Origin: an uncultured bacterium
Lineage (GTDB): Bacteria > Bacillota > Clostridia > Lachnospirales > Lachnospiraceae
DNA length: 62,646 nt
Assembly (NCBI GenBank): GCA_947643595.1
Contig: CANRWP010000015.1
Location: 1-62,646, forward strand
Direction: 5' to 3'
In this document: piece after piece, positions 19,051 through 28,291 of the stretch
Layout of the letters: each line of letters opens with the position of its first letter
Numbering within the stretch: the stretch's first letter is position 1
Notes under the pieces: model-generated
Told to the model about the DNA's origin: nothing
Seen by the model: only the letters and a program-made list of their open reading frames with translations
The model's database searches: none
Position numbers and translations under genes: made by a program

Positions 19051-19842
19051 TTGAAAAAAATATTTAAAAAGAACCAGCTTATGATAACGGCTTTAGCCTT
19101 GATGATCGCGGTTGCCGGCTATCTGCATTTTTCGGGCGATGTGTCGGATCAGATCACGATATCCGAGGGCGACGGCGAGGAACAAACGGAGAACACCGCA
19201 TCCGAGGCGGCCACCATGATCGAGTATACGGTGGAAGATACATATACGGCAGATGAACTGGCGGAGATGGAAGTAAACAGCGATATGAGCGCTACGGACG
19301 ACGATATGGGTTCTCTGGATATCTCGGATGAGGATATGCTTGCGGATATCGAGAGCCTCGACAGTGATGTGACGGATGCGGACGACGGGTATGAGGATGA
19401 ACTCTCATCGATAGAGGGTATGCTGGCGGAGAGCAGCGACGTGCAGGACGGCGAGGTGCCCGGGGAGGCGGTGTTCACTTCCACTGTGAATGTGAACACA
19501 CTGCAGGGCGCGAAACTGATGAAAGAACAGACCCGCGCAGAAAATAAGGCAGCGCTGATGCAGATCATCAACAGCACCAACATAGCGGACGATCAGAAGC
19601 AGATCGCCTTAAACAGCATTGTGGAGCTCACACAGACGGCGGAGAAGGAAATGTCGGCGGAGATCCTGCTCGACGCGAGAGGATTTCAGGATGCGGTGGT
19701 CAGCATCACCGGGGATACCGTGGACGTGGTAGTGTACAGTTCCGACCTCACCGACAGCCAGCGGGCGCAGATCGAGGACATTGTGATGAGAAAGACCGGA
19801 GCACCGATCGAAAATATTGTGATCAGTACCACTTTGAATTAA
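19051..19842 (+). CDS. spoIIIAH: Stage III sporulation protein AH
   Basis: The mother-cell partner of SpoIIQ. One membrane helix (about residues 9-26) is followed by a very acidic Asp/Glu/Ser-rich linker (40-145) and a YscJ/FliF-type ring domain at the C-terminus (KEMSAEILLDARGFQDAVVSI, VDVVVYSSDLTDSQRAQIEDIV). The start is TTG behind GGGGAGAAAG. The linker is longer and more acidic than I recall from Bacillus. It is the last gene of the spoIIIA operon. Confidence 0.94.
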   Translation: MKKIFKKNQLMITALALMIAVAGYLHFSGDVSDQITISEGDGEEQTENTASEAATMIEYTVEDTYTADELAEMEVNSDMSATDDDMGSLDISDEDMLADIESLDSDVTDADDGYEDELSSIEGMLAESSDVQDGEVPGEAVFTSTVNVNTLQGAKLMKEQTRAENKAALMQIINSTNIADDQKQIALNSIVELTQTAEKEMSAEILLDARGFQDAVVSITGDTVDVVVYSSDLTDSQRAQIEDIVMRKTGAPIENIVISTTLN

Positions 19843-19861
19843 AATAGATATGTGGTATAAT
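19834..19861 (+). promoter_or_regulatory. Promoter for prfC inside the end of spoIIIAH
   Basis: TTGAAT at 19834-19839 and TATAAT at 19856-19861 are separated by 16 bases. The -35 box overlaps the last codons of spoIIIAH. Transcription from here would give prfC a structured leader of about 210 bases. Confidence 0.6.
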
Positions 19862-19883
19862 ATGCGGACAGGGCAGAACCAGG

Positions 19884-19934
19884 CGGGCAAAGAAGCAGCT
19901 GTCAGACTTGTCTGAACAGATGTTTCTTCGCCCG
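19884..19934 (+). repeat. Long imperfect hairpin in the prfC leader
   Basis: The arm starting CGGGCAAAGAAG (19884) pairs with the arm ending CTTCGCCCG (19934) over about 24 positions, with three mismatches, one bulge and a 2-3 base loop (…CAGAC-TT-GTCTG…). There is no T run directly after it, so it is not a plain terminator. It could be a leader structure or a member of a dispersed palindromic repeat family. Confidence 0.6.
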
Positions 19935-19950
19935 TTTGGCGAGCGAAGCG

Positions 19951-19977
19951 AACCCGGAAAACGAAGTTTTTCGGGTT
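19951..19977 (+). repeat. Second hairpin in the prfC leader
   Basis: AACCCG at 19951-19956 pairs with CGGGTT at 19972-19977, and the inner GAAAA/TTTTT arms extend the stem to 11 bp, closed by C-GAA-G. The T-rich 3' arm lies inside the stem, which differs from a standard terminator. Confidence 0.55.
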
Positions 19978-20025
19978 TCTGCCCGTAACTTGCAAGTAAG
20001 CTTCGAACGGATAGGTGTTTTTAGC

Positions 20026-20047
20026 CCCGTAACTTGCAAGTTACGGG
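20026..20047 (+). repeat. Perfect 22-bp palindrome with an upstream direct-repeat copy
   Basis: The half-site CCCGTAACTTG is followed directly by its exact reverse complement. The first 16 bases of this unit (CCCGTAACTTGCAAGT) occur again at 19982-19997, 44 bases upstream. The palindrome ends 29 bases before the prfC GTG, close enough to affect ribosome access or to act as an operator. Confidence 0.7.
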
Positions 20048-20076
20048 CGGATCATGGGAAACTGGAGGAAATATAA

Positions 20077-21672
20077 GTGACAGAGTATACAAAGGAAATT
20101 AATCGGAGAAGAACGTTTGCCATTATATCTCACCCGGATGCGGGGAAAACGACGCTGACGGAAAAGTTTTTGCTGTATGGGGGCGCGATTAACCTGGCGG
20201 GCAGCGTCAAGGGGAAAGCCACGGCCAGGCATGCGGTGTCGGACTGGATGGAGATCGAGAAGGAGAGAGGTATTTCCGTCACATCCTCGGTTCTGCAGTT
20301 TGAATACGGCGGATTCTGCATCAACATACTGGATACGCCGGGACATCAGGACTTCTCGGAGGATACCTACCGGACTCTGATGGCCGCGGATTCGGCTGTG
20401 ATGGTGATCGATGCCTCGAAGGGAGTGGAGGCGCAGACCAGAAAGCTCTTTAAGGTCTGTGCCATGCGCCGTATTCCGATCTTCACCTTTATCAATAAGA
20501 TGGACAGGGATGCAAACGATACCTTCGATCTGCTGGATGAGGTGGAAAAAGAGTTGGGTATCGCCACCTGCCCGATCAACTGGCCGATCGGTTCCGGGAA
20601 AGGATTCAAGGGCGTCTACGACAGAGAAGGGGATAAGGTCATCACCTACTCGGATACGGAGAAGGGCACGAAGGAAGGAGTATCGAGGGAGATTCCTCTG
20701 AAAAACAGGGAGGAACTCTCCGAAAATATCGGACAGGCCGCCGCGGAGAAACTGCTGGAAGAACTGGAACTTCTGGACGGAGCGGGAGCGGAGTTTGACC
20801 TGGAGGAAGTGAGAAGCGGCGATTTGACGCCGGTGTTTTTTGGATCCGCACTGACGAATTTTGGCGTGGAGATCTTTTTGCGGCACTTTCTGGATATGGC
20901 CACAACGCCGTTGCCCAGAAAGGCGGATATCGGCCTGCTCTCGCCGGCGGAACATGACTTTTCCGCTTTTGTGTTTAAAATACAGGCGAATATGAATAAG
21001 GCGCACCGGGACAGGATCGCCTTTATGAGAATCTGTTCTGGCAGGTACGACGCGGCGATGGAAGTGCGGCATGTGCAGAGCGGCAGGGTGATGCGGCTCT
21101 CCCAGCCCCAGCAGATCATGGCGGACGAGCGAAAGATTCTGTCGGAGGCCTATGCAGGAGATATCATCGGTGTCTTTGATCCGGGCATCTTTGCCATCGG
21201 AGATACGCTTTGTGTGCCGAAAGAGAATTTTCAGTATGAGGGCATCCCCACTTTCGCGCCGGAGCATTTTGCCAGAGTGCGGCAGATGGACACGATGAAG
21301 CGAAAACAGTTTATAAAGGGAATCAGCCAGATCGCTCAGGAGGGTGCGATCCAGGTATTTCAGGAACTGGCGGGCGGCATGGAGGAGATCATTGTGGGCG
21401 TGGTGGGCGTTCTGCAGTTTGAAGTGTTGAAATACCGTCTGGAGAACGAGTACCGCGTGGATATCGCTTTGGAGCAGCTGCCCTACGAATATATCCGCTG
21501 GATCGAGAATAAGGAGGAGATCGACGTGCTGAGGCTGCAGGGTACTTCCGATATGAAAAAGATTCAGGATCTGAAGGGGAATCCGTTGCTGCTGTTTGTG
21601 AATGAGTGGAGTATCCGTATGACCTGCGACAGGAACAAGGATCTCAGGCTGTCCGAATTTGGAAGGAATTAA
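20077..21672 (+). CDS. prfC: Peptide chain release factor 3
   Basis: A translational GTPase that recycles RF1/RF2 from the ribosome. G1 SHPDAGKTT is at residues 18-26, the switch I region contains ERGISVTSSVLQFEY, G3 is DTPGHQDFSEDTYRTL and G4 is NKMDRDANDTFDLLDE, a stretch characteristic of RF3 rather than EF-G. The length of 531 residues is standard. The start is GTG behind GGAGG at a normal distance. The gene has its own predicted promoter and a hairpin-rich leader. Confidence 0.96.
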   Translation: MTEYTKEINRRRTFAIISHPDAGKTTLTEKFLLYGGAINLAGSVKGKATARHAVSDWMEIEKERGISVTSSVLQFEYGGFCINILDTPGHQDFSEDTYRTLMAADSAVMVIDASKGVEAQTRKLFKVCAMRRIPIFTFINKMDRDANDTFDLLDEVEKELGIATCPINWPIGSGKGFKGVYDREGDKVITYSDTEKGTKEGVSREIPLKNREELSENIGQAAAEKLLEELELLDGAGAEFDLEEVRSGDLTPVFFGSALTNFGVEIFLRHFLDMATTPLPRKADIGLLSPAEHDFSAFVFKIQANMNKAHRDRIAFMRICSGRYDAAMEVRHVQSGRVMRLSQPQQIMADERKILSEAYAGDIIGVFDPGIFAIGDTLCVPKENFQYEGIPTFAPEHFARVRQMDTMKRKQFIKGISQIAQEGAIQVFQELAGGMEEIIVGVVGVLQFEVLKYRLENEYRVDIALEQLPYEYIRWIENKEEIDVLRLQGTSDMKKIQDLKGNPLLLFVNEWSIRMTCDRNKDLRLSEFGRN

Positions 21673-21683
21673 GGGAAAATAAC

Positions 21684-23054
21684 ATGTGTTTTTTAAAAGA
21701 AAAGGCGGAAAATCCGCGGACAGGAGGAAGAAGGAAACGGAGACTGGCGGCGTTTCTTTTCGCGTGTGTTCTCGGATTGACCGGATGCGGTGTGTCGGAT
21801 TTTTATGAGCAGATCACGGAGTCGGATGCGGACGGCGTGATCGACAGGATAGCGGAACCGGAGGATGCGGCGGAAAAAGCGCCGGAGACCGGACAGGATC
21901 CGGATGGAGAAGTTTCCCAGGAGTACGCCCGGATCGAGGAAAACAGGGTGGAGGAAGGAAGCAGTCATCTTTCCAAAAGCGATCTGGAGAAGAGGAGAGA
22001 GGAGATCGGACTCTCCGAGGCGGACCTTGTGGGGCTGCAGGAGGCTCAGTTCGGCAATTATTATTTTGAGCAGCTGAACTCCGAAGAAAGGATTCTCTAT
22101 GTGGAGTGCTATCAGATCCTGGCTCTTCAGGGGGAGGAAATCCTTCTCTCTACGACGGACGTGGAGCTGCTGCCCAGAGTGTACCAGTGTGTGATCAATG
22201 ACCACCCGGAGTTTTTTTACCTGAACGGCTACACTTACACTCAGTATACCAGGAAGGAGGAAGTGCAGTATATCACGTTTTCCGGGAGGTATCTCTACGA
22301 TGCCCGGGAGGTGGAAAGGCGGCAGGCGCTGATCGACGCGGCGGTGGAGGAAAAGCGTTCGGGACTTGTCGGGAGCGATGACTATGAGACGGTGAAGCTC
22401 GTCTATGAGGATCTGATCCTGAGTACGGACTACAGCATGGATTCGCCTGATAACCAGAATATCTGCTCTGTGTTTCTGGACAGAAGATCGGTCTGCAACG
22501 GATACGCGAAGGCGGCGCAGTATCTGCTCAATGATCTGGGGATTCCCTGTATTATCGTGAACGGGAACGCCAACGGCTCCTCCCACGCATGGAATATTGT
22601 GGAGATCGACGGGGCATATTATCATATGGATGTCACCTGGGGCGATCCCTCCTACTATTCGGAGGAGACGGAGGAAAAGGAGGGGGCGCCGGACATCGAT
22701 TACAGTTATCTGTGCGTGACGACGGAGGAGATCAGCAAAAATCACAGCATGGATACGGCGTTTGTTCTGCCGGAATGCGTCTCCATGGAGGCCAATTATT
22801 TCGTGCGTGAAGGACTTTACCTGTATGGATATGAGGAGGAACGCATGCGGGAGATTTTTGACGCGGCGAAGGCGCAGGGGCGAAACACGGCGATCATCAA
22901 AGCGTCCGGCTGGGAGGCCTACCGGGAGATATATCGCAATCTGATAGAAGAACAGAAAATTTTCGACTATTTTGGCGTCTATCAGGAGAGCGGGGAGTAT
23001 AAGATCGCTTACTCCGGAAACGAAGAACTCTACACGATCAGCTTCTGGGAGTAA
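21684..23054 (+). CDS. Transglutaminase-like lipoprotein
   Basis: A predicted surface lipoprotein: the basic N-terminus and hydrophobic core end in the lipobox LTGC near residues 31-34. The C-terminal half is a transglutaminase/protease-like domain with a plausible catalytic triad: Cys271 in SVCNGYAKA, His in SSHAWNIV and Asp in MDVTWGDP. I use the ATG at 21684, with AAGGG upstream; an earlier in-frame start inside prfC would put 26 residues before the signal peptide. Its substrate is unknown. Relatives are often linked to cell-wall or spore-coat functions. Confidence 0.82.
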   Translation: MCFLKEKAENPRTGGRRKRRLAAFLFACVLGLTGCGVSDFYEQITESDADGVIDRIAEPEDAAEKAPETGQDPDGEVSQEYARIEENRVEEGSSHLSKSDLEKRREEIGLSEADLVGLQEAQFGNYYFEQLNSEERILYVECYQILALQGEEILLSTTDVELLPRVYQCVINDHPEFFYLNGYTYTQYTRKEEVQYITFSGRYLYDAREVERRQALIDAAVEEKRSGLVGSDDYETVKLVYEDLILSTDYSMDSPDNQNICSVFLDRRSVCNGYAKAAQYLLNDLGIPCIIVNGNANGSSHAWNIVEIDGAYYHMDVTWGDPSYYSEETEEKEGAPDIDYSYLCVTTEEISKNHSMDTAFVLPECVSMEANYFVREGLYLYGYEEERMREIFDAAKAQGRNTAIIKASGWEAYREIYRNLIEEQKIFDYFGVYQESGEYKIAYSGNEELYTISFWE

Positions 23055-23072
23055 CTTCGATGAAGATATGCT

Positions 23073-23100
23073 TTGCAAAAGGAAAGATTTTTGGTATACT
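23073..23100 (+). promoter_or_regulatory. Promoter for the asp23-nusB-to-recN operon
   Basis: TTGCAA at 23073-23078 and TATACT at 23095-23100 have a 16-base spacer, in the 105-base gap before the asp23 gene. The following genes are so closely spaced that this may drive the whole run to recN. Confidence 0.55.
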
Positions 23101-23159
23101 GATTTAGTAGCAGAGTATGAAAATATAAGGAAACAGAAAATAAAACAGGAGAAAACAAA

Positions 23160-23549
23160 ATGAGCAAAGAATTGGAGAGACAGAGTCTGGAATTGAGGGA
23201 AGATGACAGCATGGGTTCCGTGAAGATCGCAGATGACGTGGTGGCGATGATCGCGGCGCTTGCGGCGACGGAAGTGGAGGGTGTCGCTTCCATGGTGGGG
23301 AATGTCACCCACGAACTGATGAACCGGATGGGATATAAAAATATTGCCAGAGGGGTTAAGGTGGAGGTCTACAATAAAAAAGTAAAGGTAGATATCTCCC
23401 TGAATATCGAGTACGGCTACAATATTCCCACTACCGGACAGAAGATCCAGAGTAAGGTGCAGTCGGCGATCGAGAGTATGACCGGACTGGAAGTGACGGA
23501 TGTCAATATCAGGATCGCCGGAGTGAACATGGTAAAGACGACAAAATAA
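23160..23549 (+). CDS. Asp23/Gls24 family envelope stress protein
   Basis: The 129-residue product matches the Asp23/Gls24 (DUF322) family: GSVKIADDVVAMIAALAATEVEGVASM near the start, VEVYNKKVKVDISLNIEYGYNIP in the middle and ITGLEVTDVNIRIAGV-like sequence near the end. Family members are linked to cell-envelope homeostasis in Firmicutes and often lie just upstream of nusB, as here. It lies 12 bases from nusB. Confidence 0.92.
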   Translation: MSKELERQSLELREDDSMGSVKIADDVVAMIAALAATEVEGVASMVGNVTHELMNRMGYKNIARGVKVEVYNKKVKVDISLNIEYGYNIPTTGQKIQSKVQSAIESMTGLEVTDVNIRIAGVNMVKTTK

Positions 23550-23561
23550 GCAGACGAAAGA

Positions 23562-23987
23562 ATGAGCGTTATGAGCAGACGTGAAATAAGGGAACGCATT
23601 TTTAAGTTGCTGTTCCGTGTGGAATTCTACAGGGCCGAGGAGATGGAAGAGCAGAAAGAACTCTTTTTGGAGGACGTGGAAGATTTCCCGGAGGAAGCAA
23701 CGCAAAAAGATAAACAGGAAGTCACAGAAAAGTATGATGCGATCGTGGACAAACTTCCTGAAATCGACGTGATGATAGATGAGAAGGCGGTCGGATGGAG
23801 TAGCAGACGTATGGGAAAGGTAGATCTTGCGATCATACGTCTTGCGGTCTACGAGATCTGTTTTGATGAACAAATCCCCACCGGGGTGGCGATCAATGAG
23901 GCGGTGGAGCTGGCCAAGAGTTACGGGCAGGACGGTTCTGCGGCTTTTGTGAACGGTGTTCTTGCGAAATTTGCGAAAGAGATGTAA
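23562..23987 (+). CDS. nusB: Transcription antitermination factor NusB
   Basis: An all-helical RNA-binding protein that forms the boxA-binding NusB-NusE complex in rRNA antitermination. The N-terminus SRREIRERIFKLLFRVEFY and the C-terminus LAIIRLAVYEICFDEQIPTGVAINEAVELAKSYG..SAAFVNGVL are diagnostic. A second in-frame ATG at 23571 is an alternative start. Confidence 0.95.
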   Translation: MSVMSRREIRERIFKLLFRVEFYRAEEMEEQKELFLEDVEDFPEEATQKDKQEVTEKYDAIVDKLPEIDVMIDEKAVGWSSRRMGKVDLAIIRLAVYEICFDEQIPTGVAINEAVELAKSYGQDGSAAFVNGVLAKFAKEM

Positions 23988-24006
23988 AGCGCGGTAGAGG
24001 AGTAGT

Positions 24007-25206
24007 ATGCAGAACATTTATACGGTTGCCCAGGTAAATGCCTATATTAAAAATATGTTTACTCAGGACTATATGCTTCAGTCCATCTCCGTAAAAGGAG
24101 AAGTCAGTAACTGTAAATATCACACTTCGGGACATATTTATTTTACCTTGAAGGACCGCTCCGGGACGATTGCCTGCGTTATGTTTGCCGGCAAGCGTTC
24201 CGGCCTTGCATTTCGGATGACGGAAGGGATGCAGGTTGTTGTGAGCGGCGAAGTAAACGTCTATGAGCGGGACGGAAAATATCAGCTCTACGCGAGCAGG
24301 ATCACGAGGCAGGGCATCGGGGATCTGTACGTGAAGTTTGAACAGCTCAAACGGAAACTGGAAGAGCAGGGGATGTTTGCCGCCGAGTATAAGCGGGAGA
24401 TACCGAAGTATATCCGGACGCTTGGGGTGGTGACGGCTGAGACCGGTGCGGCGGTGCGGGATATCATCAGTATTTCGCGCCGGAGAAATCCTTTTGTGCA
24501 GATCATTTTGTATCCTGCCATCGTGCAGGGGGATGCGGCGGTCTCGAGTATCGTGAACGGCATTCACGCCCTGGAACAGATCGGGGTGGATCTGATCATT
24601 GTGGGGCGGGGCGGCGGTTCCATCGAGGAACTGTGGGCCTTTAACGAGGAGGAAGTGGCGAGAACGGTTTTTGAGTGCGCGGTGCCTGTCATTTCCGCGG
24701 TGGGACATGAGACCGATTTCACGATAACGGATTATGCGGCCGATCTTCGGGCGCCCACACCCTCCGCGGCTGCGGAGCTGGCGGTCTGTGACGTTCAGGA
24801 ACTGTTCGGGCACATGCAGACGATGCGGGAGAGATATTGCCGCGGCATGGAGAGAAAGCTGAGGGAAGCCTTTTTGTTGCTCCAGAACAAAAAGGACAGA
24901 TTAAAATATTTGAGTCCGCTCTCCCGGATCCGGGATAAACGGAATCTCGCCATGAAACTGGAGGAGGCTCTGCAGGATGCGATGGAGCGGAAAATACTGG
25001 AGAAACGACAGATGCTGCTTTTCTGCGCGGAGAGGCTGAAAGGGCTCTCCCCGTTGGAAAAGTTGAACCAGGGCTATTCCTATGTGAGCACGGAGGCGGG
25101 AAAGACCCTTATCTCGGTGAGGCAGGTGAAGCCCGGGGATCGATTGAAAATTTATGTCGCGGACGGGTTTGTGGAAGCGGATACGGTGAGGGCAAAAAAG
25201 GCATAA
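24007..25206 (+). CDS. xseA: Exodeoxyribonuclease VII large subunit
   Basis: The large subunit of the single-strand-specific exonuclease ExoVII. An N-terminal OB fold (YTVAQVNAYIKNMF, VKGEVSNCKYHTSGHIYFTLKD) is followed by the catalytic region with GVVTAETGAAVRDI, IVGRGGGSIEELWAFNEE, SAVGHETDFTITDYAADLRAPTPSAAAEL and a C-terminal helical part ending LNQGYSYV. The 399-residue length is slightly shorter than in E. coli, as in other Firmicutes. xseB follows 13 bases later. Confidence 0.96.
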   Translation: MQNIYTVAQVNAYIKNMFTQDYMLQSISVKGEVSNCKYHTSGHIYFTLKDRSGTIACVMFAGKRSGLAFRMTEGMQVVVSGEVNVYERDGKYQLYASRITRQGIGDLYVKFEQLKRKLEEQGMFAAEYKREIPKYIRTLGVVTAETGAAVRDIISISRRRNPFVQIILYPAIVQGDAAVSSIVNGIHALEQIGVDLIIVGRGGGSIEELWAFNEEEVARTVFECAVPVISAVGHETDFTITDYAADLRAPTPSAAAELAVCDVQELFGHMQTMRERYCRGMERKLREAFLLLQNKKDRLKYLSPLSRIRDKRNLAMKLEEALQDAMERKILEKRQMLLFCAERLKGLSPLEKLNQGYSYVSTEAGKTLISVRQVKPGDRLKIYVADGFVEADTVRAKKA

Positions 25207-25219
25207 TATAGAGGAAGAT

Positions 25220-25441
25220 ATGGCGATGGATGGGACAGAAAAAGAGATAAAGCTGGAAGAAGCTTTCGCGAAACTGGATGAGATACTGAACGAACTGGAA
25301 TCTCCGGATATTTCGCTGGAAGAATCCTTTCAGGTTTATGAAGAGGGCATGAAGCTGATCAGGCAGTGCAACGAGACCATTGACAGAGTGGAAAAAAGCG
25401 TGCTGAAACTGAATGAAAACGGGGAACTGGAGGAATTCTGA
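25220..25441 (+). CDS. xseB: Exodeoxyribonuclease VII small subunit
   Basis: A 73-residue two-helix protein with the family signature KLEEAFAKLDEILNELESPDISLEESFQVYEEGMKL. It assembles around the XseA helical extension. The ATG at 25220 has a GAGGAAG ribosome site; a second ATG two codons later is possible. Position between xseA and ispA is the usual Firmicutes order. Confidence 0.95.
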   Translation: MAMDGTEKEIKLEEAFAKLDEILNELESPDISLEESFQVYEEGMKLIRQCNETIDRVEKSVLKLNENGELEEF

Positions 25442-25473
25442 GACAGCAGGAGGAACACGGAGAGGATTTGAGG

Positions 25474-26379
25474 ATGGAGTTTGAAAAAGAATTGGAGTCG
25501 CGGATAAAATATGTGGAGGATGTGATCAGGAAATACCTGCCGGCGGAGGAAGGATTTCAGAAGAGCCTTCTGGAGGCGATGAACTACAGTTTTCTGGCGG
25601 GGGGAAAGCGGCTTCGCCCGCTTCTGATGCTGGAGTGTTGCAGAATGTACGGTGGGGATGACAGGTTGGTCTGGCCTTTTATGGCGGCACAGGAAATGAT
25701 CCACACGTATTCTCTGGTGCACGACGATCTGCCGGCGATGGATAACGATCTCTACCGCAGAGGGAAAAAGACCACCCATGCGGTCTACGGGGAGGCGATG
25801 GCGATCCTGGCAGGCGACGGACTCCTGAATTATGCCTTTGAGACTGCCTGCGGAGCGTTTTCCATGGAGGGACTTTCCCGGCAGGAGCTGGAGAGAGTCT
25901 GCCGGGCCATGAAGATCCTTACACGGAAGGCAGGCATTTACGGTATGATCGGCGGACAGGCCGTGGATGTGGAGGCGGAGAAGCGAAAGCTGCGGTTAGA
26001 CGGAGAGAAACTGCTGTTTATCCATGAGCACAAGACGGCAGCGCTCATCCAGTCCGCGATGATGATCGGCGCCACGTTGGCGGGGGCGGACGAAAAAGCG
26101 GTAAGAGAGCTGGAGAGAGCGGGGCTGGCGATCGGCGTCGCGTTCCAGATTCAGGACGATATTCTGGACATTACGGGTACGCTCGAGGAACTGGGCAAGC
26201 CGGTGGGCAGCGATGAGAAGAATGATAAACTGACATATGTGTCGGTATATGGGCTGGAACAGTCGAAGCGGGATGTGGAGAGACTGTCGAAAGAGGCTCT
26301 TGGGATACTGAGGGACAGGCCGGAGAGAAACGAATTTCTGGAGGAACTTGTGGTTAGTCTGATCACAAGAAGAAAATAG
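25474..26379 (+). CDS. ispA: Polyprenyl (farnesyl) diphosphate synthase
   Basis: Adds isopentenyl diphosphate to allylic diphosphates to make geranyl/farnesyl diphosphate. The first Asp-rich motif is in LVHDDLPAMDND and the second in FQIQDDILD. GGKRLRPLL and the later KNDKLTYV are typical of the short-chain IspA class. I use the ATG at 25474, with AGAGG 8 bases upstream; a TTG two codons earlier is possible. It directly precedes dxs, so precursor supply and chain elongation are co-expressed. Confidence 0.94.
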   Translation: MEFEKELESRIKYVEDVIRKYLPAEEGFQKSLLEAMNYSFLAGGKRLRPLLMLECCRMYGGDDRLVWPFMAAQEMIHTYSLVHDDLPAMDNDLYRRGKKTTHAVYGEAMAILAGDGLLNYAFETACGAFSMEGLSRQELERVCRAMKILTRKAGIYGMIGGQAVDVEAEKRKLRLDGEKLLFIHEHKTAALIQSAMMIGATLAGADEKAVRELERAGLAIGVAFQIQDDILDITGTLEELGKPVGSDEKNDKLTYVSVYGLEQSKRDVERLSKEALGILRDRPERNEFLEELVVSLITRRK

Positions 26380-26419
26380 GAGGCTTTAAGTAAAGCGGAT
26401 ATTTGGGGGCGCAGTCGCT

Positions 26420-28291
26420 ATGTATTTGGAAAAGATCAGAAAGGCAAACGATATCAAAAAAATTGAGAGGGAGCATCTCGGAGAGCTGGCTCAGGAGATC
26501 AGGGATTTTCTGATCCGGAAGATCTCGGTCACAGGCGGGCACCTGGGATCCAATCTGGGCTGTGTGGAGCTGACGATGGCGCTGCATCTGGCCCTTGATC
26601 TGCCAAAAGATAAGATCGTCTGGGATGTGGGCCATCAGGCCTACACCCACAAGCTTTTGACGGGCAGGAGAGACGGGTTCGATACGCTGCGCAAGTACGG
26701 CGGCATGAGCGGTTTTCCGAAGCGCAAGGAGAGCGATTGTGACTGTTTCGATACGGGACACAGTTCCACTTCCATCTCCGCGGGGCTGGGGATGGTGCTG
26801 GCGAGAGACCTGCAAAGACAGGATTTCACAGTGGTATCCGTGATAGGGGACGGGGCGCTGACCGGGGGTATGGCCTATGAGGCCATCAACAATGCCAGCA
26901 AGCTGGAGACGAATTTTATCATTATTTTGAATGACAACAATATGTCCATCTCCGAGAATGTGGGCGGTGTCTCAAAGTATCTGAACGCGATTCGCACGAC
27001 GGAGAATTATCTGGATCTGAAAAATACGGTCTACAACGCGCTGATCGGCCTGCAGCACGGAGAGAGCATGGTGAAAGGCATCAGACGGGTGAAAAATGAC
27101 GTGAAACGTCTCGTGGTGCCGGGCATGTATTTTGAGGATTTGGGCGTGACCTATATGGGACCGGTGGACGGACACGACATCCAGAAGATGACAAGGTTCA
27201 TCCGGGAGGCAAAGAAGGTGAAGGGACCGGTCCTGATACATATGTTGACGACAAAGGGAAAAGGCTATGTGCCGGCGGAGAAACATCCCGCCCGGTTCCA
27301 CGGGGCGGAGCCCTTTGAGATCGAGACGGGGCTTCCGGCGCGCCCCAGAACCAAAGCGAACTACACGGATATCTTTTCCACGGTGATGATCAAACTTGCC
27401 CAGAGAGACAGGCGGGTGGTGGCGATCACAGCCGCCATGGCGGACGGGACGGGATTAAAACGGTTCCGCAATATTTATCCCGAGCGCTTTTTTGACGTGG
27501 GGATCGCGGAGGAGCACGCCGTGACCTTTGCGGCGGGACTGGCGGCAGGCGGACTGCGCCCTGTGGTCGCTGTCTATTCCTCTTTTTTGCAGCGGGCCTA
27601 CGACCAGATCATCCACGATGTCTGTATCCAGAACCTTCCTGTGATTTTCGCGATCGACAGGGCGGGGCTGGTGGGGAGCGACGGGGAGACCCATCAGGGG
27701 ATCTTCGATCTCTCCTTTTTGTCCAGCATACCGAACATGATCGTGGTGGCGCCGAAAAATAAATGGGAGCTGTCGGATATGATGAAGTTTGCCCTGCAGT
27801 TCGAGGGTCCGATAGCGATCCGCTATCCGAGAGGGGAGGCGTACGAAGGGCTGCAGGAGTTCAGAGAGCCTGTCGCTTATGGGAAGAGCGAGGTTCTCTA
27901 TGAGGAGGAGGACATCTGTCTGATCGCGGTGGGCAGCATGGTGAAGACGGCGGTTTCCGTGCGGAAGATGTTGAAGGATATCGGCTACGCCTGCTCCCTC
28001 GTGAACGCCCGGTTTGTGAAACCGATCGACGAAGAACGGATCAGAGAGCTTGCCGGCAGTCATAGGATGATCGTAACGATAGAAGAAAATGTGGCTAAGG
28101 GCGGTTTCGGAGAGGGTGTCAGAAGTTTTGTGGATTCCCTGCGGGGAGATCGCTGCAAGGTGCTGTCGATCGCGTTGCCGGATATGTATGTGGAGCATGG
28201 CAGCGTGGATCTGCTGAAAGAGGAACTGGGTCTGACGGACGGCTGCATTGCCAAAAGAATTGTGACGGAGTACGTGGGTGTTGGAGAATAA
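26420..28291 (+). CDS. dxs: 1-Deoxy-D-xylulose-5-phosphate synthase
   Basis: Thiamine-diphosphate enzyme that joins pyruvate and glyceraldehyde-3-phosphate at the entry of the MEP isoprenoid pathway. Visible features are HIGSNLG-like GHLGSNLGCVELTMALH, DVGHQAYTHKLLTGR, the ThDP motif GDGALTGGMAYEA..NN, and the C-terminal half with DVGIAEEHAVTFAAGLA and DRAGLVGSDGETHQG. The length of 623 residues is normal. Its stop overlaps the tlyA start by 14 bases. Confidence 0.97.
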   Translation: MYLEKIRKANDIKKIEREHLGELAQEIRDFLIRKISVTGGHLGSNLGCVELTMALHLALDLPKDKIVWDVGHQAYTHKLLTGRRDGFDTLRKYGGMSGFPKRKESDCDCFDTGHSSTSISAGLGMVLARDLQRQDFTVVSVIGDGALTGGMAYEAINNASKLETNFIIILNDNNMSISENVGGVSKYLNAIRTTENYLDLKNTVYNALIGLQHGESMVKGIRRVKNDVKRLVVPGMYFEDLGVTYMGPVDGHDIQKMTRFIREAKKVKGPVLIHMLTTKGKGYVPAEKHPARFHGAEPFEIETGLPARPRTKANYTDIFSTVMIKLAQRDRRVVAITAAMADGTGLKRFRNIYPERFFDVGIAEEHAVTFAAGLAAGGLRPVVAVYSSFLQRAYDQIIHDVCIQNLPVIFAIDRAGLVGSDGETHQGIFDLSFLSSIPNMIVVAPKNKWELSDMMKFALQFEGPIAIRYPRGEAYEGLQEFREPVAYGKSEVLYEEEDICLIAVGSMVKTAVSVRKMLKDIGYACSLVNARFVKPIDEERIRELAGSHRMIVTIEENVAKGGFGEGVRSFVDSLRGDRCKVLSIALPDMYVEHGSVDLLKEELGLTDGCIAKRIVTEYVGVGE

